Assembly (NCBI GenBank): GCA_017394925.1 | Contig: JAFPWQ010000182.1 | Location: 1 to 9,162, forward strand | Length of the DNA: 9,162 nt | Source of the DNA: Synergistaceae bacterium | GTDB lineage: Bacteria > Synergistota > Synergistia > Synergistales > Aminobacteriaceae | Direction of reading: 5' to 3' | Shown: piece after piece, positions 1-4,773 of the stretch | How the letters are laid out: every line of letters starts with the position of its first letter | Numbering within the stretch: position 1 is the first letter of the stretch | The notes under the pieces: model-generated | Databases searched by the model: none | Seen by the model: the letters and a program-made list of their open reading frames with translations, nothing else | Told to the model about the DNA's origin: nothing | Program-made: the position numbers and the translations under genes

Positions 1-75
1 GAATTTTATCGTTGGGATTAAGAGCGCACTGATTGCAGGAATGAGAACCGGCAGCAGTAAAAATTTTTCGTTCAT
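1..75 (-). CDS. N-terminus of a hydrophobic membrane protein (partial)
   Basis: Twenty-five codons are visible, running off the window edge. The ATG has a strong AGGAGG about 9 nt upstream on the minus strand. The peptide starts MNEKFLLLPVLIPAISALLI and is almost entirely hydrophobic, with prolines spaced as in the first helix of proton-conducting antiporter subunits (MrpD/NuoL/NuoN type), so that family is my first guess. A transporter of another kind is equally possible from so little sequence. It shows no sign of a C39 peptidase domain, which would begin differently in a dedicated Gly-Gly peptide exporter. It lies 90 bp downstream of the radical SAM maturase on the same strand but has its own promoter, so operon membership is uncertain. 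The start is well supported; the function is a guess. Confidence 0.6.
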   Translation of the reverse strand, partial: MNEKFLLLPVLIPAISALLIPTIKF

Positions 76-80
76 GAATT

Positions 81-145
81 GAATTCCTCCTGTCTGAATA
101 TATTTGTACGGGATAATGTGAATTATATCAACCAGTGAGGAATTC
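81..145 (-). repeat. Inverted repeat covering the ribosome binding site of the membrane gene
   Basis: GAATTCCTC at 81-89 and GAGGAATTC at 137-145 are perfect 9-nt complements 47 nt apart. In minus-strand RNA the arm at 81-89 contains the Shine-Dalgarno sequence of the 1-75 gene. A transcript reading through from the maturase would carry both arms and could hide the site; one started at the local extended -10 would lack the far arm. The sequence is observed, the regulatory reading is inferred, and part of the match comes from the self-complementary GAATTC. Confidence 0.3.
103..131 (-). promoter_or_regulatory. Promoter for the membrane protein gene
   Basis: On the minus strand a TTGATA box (126-131) lies 17 nt before TACAAA (103-108). 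Overlapping it is an extended -10 element, TGATATAAT (TATAAT at 122-127). Either would start transcription 15-40 nt before the ribosome binding site of the 1-75 gene. I cannot tell which one is used. Confidence 0.45.
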
Positions 146-165
146 TTGTATCTTTCTTTAACTGC

Positions 166-1737
166 CTACATGACTGTATGAGCCTTCAGAATATCAGCAG
201 CTTCCCTTTCACTGTTCGTAGTCATTAAGATATTGCGTTCGTCAGGATTCAATTCGCGAAGAAATTCATTAACGCTTAGTGATAAACATGAAGGGTCATC
301 TGCATATTTTGATTTCATTTTTGACGATGATAATATGCTCTCTCCTTTGTTTTTGCTCACGTCATTTTCATCATGATTTTCTTTTTTGCCGGCATAATCT
401 CCGTTCATGGCCTTCTGAATCACGATCGGAGCAGCGAATGCGAATCTCTTCTGGAAATCATCACAGTTAGCTTTCATGAGAGATTTTATTCCTGCCTTCG
501 CACAGCCTCCTCCGCAGAGCATCATAAACGGACAAGATGAACATTCCGGCATTCTGTCAGAAGTTCTCGTGTGCCATTTCGCTATGTTGAAGTTGTACAT
601 AAACCTTCCGTTCTCAGCAAAGCCGATTTCTTCGCCGTCCTTGCCGACAGCGTCCCAGCAGGGGAATATCTTCCCGTATGGATCTATAACATACATTCCG
701 CTCATGGAACCGCAGTATCTGGGACTCAGTACAGGAAATGCTTTTTTGTTCATCCATGATGCAAAGCCATGCCAGACAAAGGAATATGCGCTGTCGAGTC
801 TGATTGCTTCGTCTGTTGGCATCCCTATTCTGATAAGTTCATTCAGCACATCTTCATCACTTACAGTACTCATATCATATTCTGCTGCCTTGAAGTAATA
901 TCTGAAGCATGAATTATCCGTGAAGCCGCGCGATTTGAATTCGTCCATGAGATTCTTTATGCCGGATATGCTTTTGCTGGTTACGTTTGAACGTAATGAT
1001 ACATTTATTCCGTGTTCAAGAGCAAGCCCGATGTTATTCATGATCTTATCGTAGCTGCTGCCTCCGACCGCAAAAGGTCTCTGACTGTCATGAATCTCTT
1101 TGAGGCCGTCAACCGTTATCTGAAGATTGCTGAATTTGAACTCTTCAATAATATCAATGAAATGTTCAAGTTCACAGCCGTTTGTTACTGCGCCTATGGT
1201 CAAGTCATTATCACGGCATCTTTCGCATATGTCCCTGATGAGAGCTTTATTACGTACAAGAAGAGGCTCTCCTCCGTAAAGCGTACAGGATCTTATTGAA
1301 TACCCGCGCGCTTTGAAGTCTTTAACCTGCATGAATATACCCTCAAGCACTGAAGCCGTAATTGTATGTTCAAGCCATTCCTGACCGCGTGAAAGTCTGT
1401 GCCGTTCATAGCAGTACACACAGCGGAGATTGCAGTCATACGTAGGCATAAGCACAATACCTACGAATCTCCTGCTCATCAGGAGAGTGTGAAGACGTGA
1501 AATTATACGCATGCCCTGCGCTTCCTGATTCATATTTCTGACGATATGCCCGCGTTCGATAAGCGTCTCAAGCCTCGATGAACTTAATCTCTCAAGAAGT
1601 GAAGAATCATTTTTTGCCTGAGTAATTAATTCTGCCTCTTCGGACAAAACTATATCAACTGCACCGTAAAGTCCGTTGATCAGAACATGCTTATCATCTG
1701 AAAACGGAAATGTAATTTCATAAGTACTGACCTGCAA
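166..1737 (-). CDS. Radical SAM/SPASM peptide maturase (RiPP-modifying enzyme)
   Basis: A cytoplasmic iron-sulfur enzyme of 523 residues expected to modify the adjacent Nif11-type precursor. Residues 1-90 form a small N-terminal region that resembles the leader-recognition part of other peptide maturases. The radical SAM core follows: CNLRCVYC (C102, C106, C109) binds the catalytic cluster, GGEP (155-158) contacts S-adenosylmethionine, and TNG (185-187) and QITVDG (206-211) fit the barrel. The SPASM domain is complete: C342, G355 and C360 (CX12GX4C), then C399, C402, C408 and C412 (CX2CX5CX3C), then C425, enough for two auxiliary clusters. Residues 441-523 are an extra tail, a charged low-complexity linker and a short helical segment. 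The start is TTG with AGGAGG nine nt upstream; no better start is nearby. Such enzymes form thioether or carbon-carbon crosslinks; which one is made here is unknown. Family sure, chemistry inferred. Confidence 0.93.
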   Translation of the reverse strand: MQVSTYEITFPFSDDKHVLINGLYGAVDIVLSEEAELITQAKNDSSLLERLSSSRLETLIERGHIVRNMNQEAQGMRIISRLHTLLMSRRFVGIVLMPTYDCNLRCVYCYERHRLSRGQEWLEHTITASVLEGIFMQVKDFKARGYSIRSCTLYGGEPLLVRNKALIRDICERCRDNDLTIGAVTNGCELEHFIDIIEEFKFSNLQITVDGLKEIHDSQRPFAVGGSSYDKIMNNIGLALEHGINVSLRSNVTSKSISGIKNLMDEFKSRGFTDNSCFRYYFKAAEYDMSTVSDEDVLNELIRIGMPTDEAIRLDSAYSFVWHGFASWMNKKAFPVLSPRYCGSMSGMYVIDPYGKIFPCWDAVGKDGEEIGFAENGRFMYNFNIAKWHTRTSDRMPECSSCPFMMLCGGGCAKAGIKSLMKANCDDFQKRFAFAAPIVIQKAMNGDYAGKKENHDENDVSKNKGESILSSSKMKSKYADDPSCLSLSVNEFLRELNPDERNILMTTNSEREAADILKAHTVM

Positions 1738-1746
1738 AATTTCACG

Positions 1747-1752
1747 CCTCCT
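1747..1752 (-). promoter_or_regulatory. Ribosome binding site that fixes the TTG start of the maturase
   Basis: A perfect AGGAGG on the minus strand lies 9 nt before the TTG at 1735-1737. No ATG or GTG in the same frame sits at a usable distance. The weak start codon after an ideal site fits lower expression of the enzyme than of its substrate peptide. Confidence 0.75.
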
Positions 1753-1784
1753 GTTGGATCATTTGCGATTGTGATTATCGTACA

Positions 1785-1922
1785 TTAATGTAATCGGACA
1801 CACCGCCCCGTCGCTCTCTCATATGCCCAACAACGACCACAGAACGCCTTACACATGGCTGGGTTTACGTCTGGACAAAACAGCTCCCGACATATGTAGC
1901 CGCACCAGGGTAAATCATCACC
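1785..1922 (-). pseudogene. Startless cysteine-rich frame, possible relic of a second core peptide
   Basis: This frame runs from just after a TAG (1923-1925) to a TAA (1785-1787): 45 residues, seven of them cysteine, with spacing CX3CX4CX7CX3CX2CX8C. It begins GDDLPWCGYICRELFC and ends in CVRLH. The real precursor core nearby also opens with CX3C and is rich in aromatics. The segment is clearly more GC-rich than the AT-rich bases around it, as coding DNA would be. It has no ATG, GTG or TTG before the first cysteines, no ribosome binding site and no leader; the bases between it and the precursor stop carry several stops in this frame. An internal ATG at 1854-1856 would give a 20-residue peptide with four cysteines but lacks a binding site. 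It may be a decayed precursor that lost its leader, or chance. It is invisible to gene finders that need a start codon. Confidence 0.35.
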
Positions 1923-1967
1923 CTATTTTTTAATTTTCGAAATTATAACTCATCATGATAACGAAAT

Positions 1968-1981
1968 GCCTCACGCCTCAC
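1968..1981. repeat. Tandem 7-bp repeat in the precursor-maturase gap
   Basis: GCCTCAC occurs twice in direct succession on the plus strand, inside the 317 bp between the precursor and maturase genes. It is short and its role, if any, is unknown. It may mark replication slippage in a non-coding stretch. Confidence 0.4.
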
Positions 1982-2054
1982 GTTGAGTTACTATTACTTC
2001 ATACGATTACGTCTGATTATTACAGCAGCTTCTCCTGGTATGGATAGTGTGCGA

Positions 2055-2378
2055 TTAATACTGTCTTGGATAATTCCACTTCGGTATCGTGTTTTCATGG
2101 CATGCGTAGTGAGGATCATTTCCCCAATAACTTGGACATTCCGCAACATGGCAAGGACACGTAAGATCAGCGTCCCCAGGACACCATTGGACACATCCGG
2201 AGCCGCCTGCAACCTGTTTGATTTCCGCTTCTGTGAGTTCCATCGTCTTCATATTTGCAATGAACTCTTCAGCCTGCTCGCGTGTCAGCTCAATGCCCTC
2301 TGATTTTGCCAGCGCAAGAAGTTCATCTGCTGTCTTGCATTCCATTATCTTACGTACTTGTTCTTTTGTTAAATCCAT
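2055..2378 (-). CDS. Nif11-type leader RiPP precursor peptide, six-cysteine core
   Basis: A 107-residue ribosomal peptide precursor. Residues 1-50 match the Nif11-like leader: helical, acidic, with KTADELLALAKSEGIELT (15-32) and EQAEEF (34-39), then MELTEAEIKQVAGG (46-59), which ends in the Gly-Gly cleavage motif. Cutting after G59 would release a 48-residue core starting SGC. Its six cysteines are C62, C66, C74, C76, C81 and C93, spaced CX3CX7CXCX4CX11C, and it is rich in Trp, Tyr, Pro and His, ending WNYPRQY. The leader has one further cysteine, C14. The ATG is preceded by GGAGG at 7 nt, an ideal site. The radical SAM/SPASM maturase follows on the same strand 317 bp downstream, which identifies the likely modifying enzyme. 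No protease, exporter or immunity gene is visible. The leader family is certain by pattern; the mature structure and activity are unknown. Confidence 0.92.
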   Translation of the reverse strand: MDLTKEQVRKIMECKTADELLALAKSEGIELTREQAEEFIANMKTMELTEAEIKQVAGGSGCVQWCPGDADLTCPCHVAECPSYWGNDPHYACHENTIPKWNYPRQY

Positions 2379-2398
2379 GATTGAACCTCCGTATTTTT

Positions 2399-2426
2399 AA
2401 TGTAGTAATTAAAACACACACGTAAA
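2399..2426 (-). promoter_or_regulatory. Possible promoter of the RiPP precursor gene
   Basis: On the minus strand TTTACG (2421-2426) and TACATT (2399-2404) are separated by 16 nt, each matching four of six consensus bases. Transcription would begin close to the ribosome binding site, giving a very short leader. No terminator separates the upstream reductase gene, so cotranscription from there is also possible. Confidence 0.25.
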
Positions 2427-2436
2427 GGTAAGGTTA

Positions 2437-3243
2437 TTATATTTTCACTCTTTCACGGTCAGGGTGTTCTCCTCCCCAGCCCTTTGGCGGCATGTTCTCA
2501 ATGCGCATAATGTCTTCAGGTTCAAGCTCAATATTCACACTCGCGAGATTTTCTTTCATGCGTTCAATACTTGATGATTTCGGAAGGGGCATTACGTTTT
2601 CATGAAGGCAGAAGGCTATGCATATCTGAACGGGGCTTGTGTGATATTTTTCTGACAGTTCACGAATCAAAATATCATCGAGGACTCTTCCTCTTGCTGT
2701 CGGACTCCATGCCTGCAGTAAAATTTTTTTCTCACGGTAATAATTCATCGCGAACGTCTGCGTATGTCCGGGATGAAATTCTAATTGTGCAATTAACGGC
2801 TTAACTGTGCAGTGCTTCAGAATCTCTTCTGTGTGATAGGGCAGAAAATTGCTTAGTCCCAGTGCTTTAATTTTTCCCTGCGAATATAATTCTTCCATTG
2901 CGCGCCACGTTTCAAGATTTAGATTCTTATCCGGCCAGTGAATCATGAACACGTCAACGTAATCAGTCCTGAGATTCTCAAGCGTGAGATTAAATGCTTT
3001 GAGTGCATTTTCATATCCCATGTCAGTCTTCCAGAGTTTGGACGCAATGAAAAAATCTTCACGTTTCATTCCGCTTCTCTCTATTGCACCGGCTATCATG
3101 CTTTCAGTTCCGTAGAATGATGCCGTATCAAAATAACGATAACCTGCTTCTATGGCCATGATGATTGATTCAGGATTCACTTTGTACGTTCCGAAACCTG
3201 TTGCAGGCAGAATCATTCCGTTAGTGAGCGTAAAACTCTTCAT
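2437..3243 (-). CDS. Aldo/keto reductase family oxidoreductase
   Basis: A 268-residue NADPH-dependent reductase of the single-domain TIM-barrel aldo/keto reductase family, cytoplasmic, reducing aldehydes or ketones to alcohols. The catalytic tetrad is intact: D39 and Y44 in FDTASFYGTE, K69 in ASKLWKTD, and H102 in MIHWPD. Family signatures also include GYRYFDTA (34-41), GLSNF near 128-132 and, near the C-terminus, PLPKSS with a following arginine, which holds the NADPH 2'-phosphate. Length is normal and no signal peptide is present. The ATG is preceded by AGGAGG at 13 nt, rather long. It ends 58 bp before the RiPP precursor on the same strand with no terminator between, so it may be cotranscribed with the RiPP genes. 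A tailoring role is conceivable but unproven; members of this group often act on small metabolites such as 2,5-diketogluconate or methylglyoxal. Family sure, substrate unknown. Confidence 0.93.
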   Translation of the reverse strand: MKSFTLTNGMILPATGFGTYKVNPESIIMAIEAGYRYFDTASFYGTESMIAGAIERSGMKREDFFIASKLWKTDMGYENALKAFNLTLENLRTDYVDVFMIHWPDKNLNLETWRAMEELYSQGKIKALGLSNFLPYHTEEILKHCTVKPLIAQLEFHPGHTQTFAMNYYREKKILLQAWSPTARGRVLDDILIRELSEKYHTSPVQICIAFCLHENVMPLPKSSSIERMKENLASVNIELEPEDIMRIENMPPKGWGGEHPDRERVKI

Positions 3244-3342
3244 ATTATATTGTGAACCTCCTGTGAAGAAATTGATTCGAATCTTTTAGCATAGAACCAT
3301 AAATTTTTTCAGGTATATTTATATGAATTTTTGCGGTTAGAT

Positions 3343-3371
3343 TTGACAGATTTAATTTTGCGGTGTAGAAT
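3343..3371 (+). promoter_or_regulatory. Near-consensus plus-strand promoter without a gene
   Basis: TTGACA (3343-3348) lies exactly 17 nt before TAGAAT (3366-3371), the best sigma-70 match in the window. It points away from the reductase and toward the 3' end of yqeY, which is on the other strand. No plus-strand coding frame with a ribosome binding site follows. It could drive a small or antisense RNA, or be fortuitous in AT-rich DNA. Confidence 0.5.
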
Positions 3372-3396
3372 TCCGGCTCAATTGCACATCAAAGAA

Positions 3397-3417
3397 ATAT
3401 TGTTTACTAATCAATAT
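3397..3417. repeat. Imperfect palindrome, operator-like
   Basis: ATATTG and CAATAT flank a 9-nt centre with further partial symmetry (TT and AA around ACT), giving a 21-bp dyad with one mismatch pair. It lies about 20 nt past the expected start site of the plus-strand promoter at 3343-3371, where a repressor could act. A second, perfect 10-bp palindrome, GATTCGAATC, is at 3274-3283. Binding is only inferred. Confidence 0.3.
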
Positions 3418-3448
3418 CTTTTCGGAACTACCTTTCAGAGAATACAAC

Positions 3449-3483
3449 AGCCGGAGATCTCGAAACAAAAGAGACCCCCGGCT
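3449..3483 (-). terminator. Hairpin ending the HIT-rpsU-yqeY operon
   Basis: In minus-strand RNA, bases 3471-3483 pair with 3449-3461 along 13 bp, two of them G-U, around a 9-nt loop. In plus-strand RNA the same two positions become A-C mismatches, so the structure is built for minus-strand transcripts. It sits 35 bp after the yqeY stop. The run of U that follows is interrupted, so termination may be partial or the hairpin may protect the 3' end. Confidence 0.65.
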
Positions 3484-3518
3484 TGAAACCCTTTCACTAT
3501 TACTGAATGCAATAACGC

Positions 3519-3971
3519 TTATTTATTTAGAAACGCATTCACTTTGTCTTTCACTCTTGATCCGTCAGCTAAACCTTTTGCCTTTGACATGACAGACTTC
3601 ATTAATTTCCCCATGTCCTTTGGTGATGACGCGTTAATTTCCTTTGCGGCCTCTGCGATAATTTCATCAAGCTGTTCATCGCTCAGTTGCTTAGGCAGAT
3701 AAGGCTCAAGAATTTTTATCTCTGAGAGTTCCTGTTCGGCTCTGTCGTTTGCTCCTCCTGATGCGTATTGTTCAGCCGCATCTTTCCTTTGCTTGATGAG
3801 TCTGCGAATCACAGCGTGAACATCTTCGTCTGTAATTTCGACTCCCTTGCCCTTGTCGGCCTGTAATTTTTGCAGTTCGGCCTTAAGCATTCTCAGTGTT
3901 GAAAGTCTTGGCTCTGAACGTTCCTTCATTGCCTGAGTCAAATCATGTGTAATATCCTGTGTTAATGGCAT
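3519..3971 (-). CDS. yqeY: GatB/YqeY domain protein
   Basis: A 150-residue cytoplasmic protein of the YqeY family, related to the tail domain of GatB, the tRNA-dependent amidotransferase subunit. It is thought to bind tRNA or assist amidation, but its role is not settled. The family pattern is clear: an N-terminal helical half with RLSTLRMLKAELQKLQ (22-37), the central ILEPYLPKQLSDEQL (86-100), and a C-terminal helical domain with DMGKLMKSVMSKAKGLADGS (118-137), the conserved Met-Gly-Lys and Gly-Arg-type tRNA-contact region. I chose the ATG at 3971 because AAGGAGG lies 10 nt upstream; an in-frame GTG at 3998 would overlap that site and add nine residues. It follows rpsU by 81 bp, the usual order, with a terminator-like hairpin between them. 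Length is typical. Confidence 0.93.
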   Translation of the reverse strand: MPLTQDITHDLTQAMKERSEPRLSTLRMLKAELQKLQADKGKGVEITDEDVHAVIRRLIKQRKDAAEQYASGGANDRAEQELSEIKILEPYLPKQLSDEQLDEIIAEAAKEINASSPKDMGKLMKSVMSKAKGLADGSRVKDKVNAFLNK

Positions 3972-3998
3972 AAATTTTTTTCCTCCTTCTGAATACAC

Positions 3999-4024
3999 AA
4001 AAGGGAGCTGTCTTTCAAGCCCCC
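3999..4024 (-). terminator. Attenuator-like terminator between rpsU and yqeY
   Basis: On the minus strand the arms at 4018-4024 and 4003-4009 form a 7-bp GC-rich stem with one G-U pair and an 8-nt loop, followed directly by four T and then GTG. This is a compact intrinsic terminator. It would lower yqeY expression relative to rpsU while letting some transcripts through. Confidence 0.65.
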
Positions 4025-4052
4025 CGTAATTATCCTGCTGAAAAGATTCTAA

Positions 4053-4250
4053 TTAACCTGGATTCCTGTGCCGCATTGATTTCCTCTTACGGGCTGCCTC
4101 TGCGCGCTTAATCTTCTTTGCATCGCTGGGCTTCTCGTAATGCTCACGTCTGCGGGCCTCCCTGAGTGTACCTACTCTCGCTACTTCCCTCTTGAAACGC
4201 CTGAGGGTATCTTCGATCGTCTCGCCGTCTTTACGGGTTACCGTCGTCAT
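4053..4250 (-). CDS. rpsU: 30S ribosomal protein S21
   Basis: A 65-residue basic protein of the small ribosomal subunit, located near the 3' end of 16S rRNA and helping initiation. The family pattern is plain: a short N-terminal strand MTTVTRKDGETIEDTLRRFK, the REVARVGTLREARRREHYEKP block (21-41), and an Arg/Lys-rich C-terminal helix ending RKRKSMRHRNPG. Length matches S21 of many anaerobes. The ATG is preceded by GGAGG at 12 nt. It follows the HIT gene by 40 bp and precedes yqeY, forming a conserved HIT-rpsU-yqeY operon. A terminator-like hairpin follows at 3999-4024. Confidence 0.97.
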   Translation of the reverse strand: MTTVTRKDGETIEDTLRRFKREVARVGTLREARRREHYEKPSDAKKIKRAEAARKRKSMRHRNPG

Positions 4251-4290
4251 GGGTCTGTGTTCCCTCCCTTCGAGTTTATAGACGAGCCAT

Positions 4291-4629
4291 TTATCCCGGA
4301 GGCCATCCGAGATTGCGCCCTGCCAGTAAGTGAAGGTGAAGATGAGGTACTGACTGCCCGCCCTGAGTGCCGGTGTTGATTACCATTCTGTAACCGTCTT
4401 TCTCAAAGCCAAGCTCACGCGCAATTTTTACGGCTCTGTCAATTAATACGCTCCATACTGAAGGATCTTCGACATGTGCTGATGATTCATAATGCTCTCT
4501 GGGAATCACTAGTATATGTACGGGTGCCTGAGGATTCGCATCACGGAAGGCAGCAACCTTATCATCTCGATATATAAACTCTGCGGGTATATCTCCGTCC
4601 GCTATCCTGCAAAAAATACAATCGCTCAT
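4291..4629 (-). CDS. HIT family nucleotide-binding protein (HinT-like)
   Basis: A 112-residue cytoplasmic histidine-triad protein of the HINT branch, usually a purine nucleoside phosphoramidase acting on AMP-lysine-type and other nucleotide adducts. The N-terminus CIFCRI (C4, C7) gives the zinc-type CXXC found in many bacterial HinT proteins. The triad is HLHLHLL with H96, H98 and H100, H98 being the nucleophile by family. GYRMVINTGTQGGQSVPHLH (79-98) is the typical approach to it. Length is normal. The ATG has AGGAGG 13 nt upstream, a long spacing; no closer in-frame start exists. It heads the HIT-rpsU-yqeY operon and is divergent from glmS across 144 bp. Confidence 0.95.
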   Translation of the reverse strand: MSDCIFCRIADGDIPAEFIYRDDKVAAFRDANPQAPVHILVIPREHYESSAHVEDPSVWSVLIDRAVKIARELGFEKDGYRMVINTGTQGGQSVPHLHLHLLAGRNLGWPPG

Positions 4630-4665
4630 CGTTTAATTCATGCCTCCTGAAATTGACGGAATAAT

Positions 4666-4692
4666 TTTATAACATATTGATACACTTAACAA
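4666..4692 (-). promoter_or_regulatory. Promoter of the HIT-rpsU-yqeY operon
   Basis: On the minus strand TATAAA (4666-4671) is preceded by TGT, making an extended -10 element, with a weak TTGTTA (4687-4692) 15 nt upstream. Transcription would start about 30 nt before the HIT start codon. For the divergent glmS gene I see only AT-rich sequence and no convincing pair of boxes. Confidence 0.4.
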
Positions 4693-4773
4693 TTCAAATT
4701 TACTTAAAATTTCTGGATGTTCATATATAAGATAGAATATAGCCAAAAATTTTTAACTCAGGAGGGAATATTC

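Noticed and set aside
476..898. 140-codon plus-strand frame
   Set aside because: It is antisense to the SPASM half of the maturase, lacks a ribosome binding site and shows no domain.
1910..1934. Plus-strand hairpin followed by six T
   Set aside because: The stem is only five bp and no plus-strand gene precedes it; it lies within the cysteine-rich minus-strand frame.
1983..2303. 106-codon plus-strand frame and a 72-codon minus-strand frame at 1994-2212
   Set aside because: Both overlap the RiPP precursor, which has a recognised leader, a cleavage motif and an ideal ribosome binding site.
3972..3998. GTG start adding nine residues to YqeY
   Set aside because: It overlaps the AAGGAGG that serves the ATG at 3971, and the added residues are just the translated binding site.
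4717..4773. In-frame upstream ATG extending glmS by 19 residues
   Set aside because: The catalytic cysteine must be residue 2, and GGAGGG lies correctly before the ATG at 4774; the extension would abolish activity.
4630..4773. glmS ribozyme or riboswitch upstream of glmS
   Set aside because: The 144 bp are AT-rich, contain the divergent operon's promoter, and show none of the conserved GC-rich ribozyme core.
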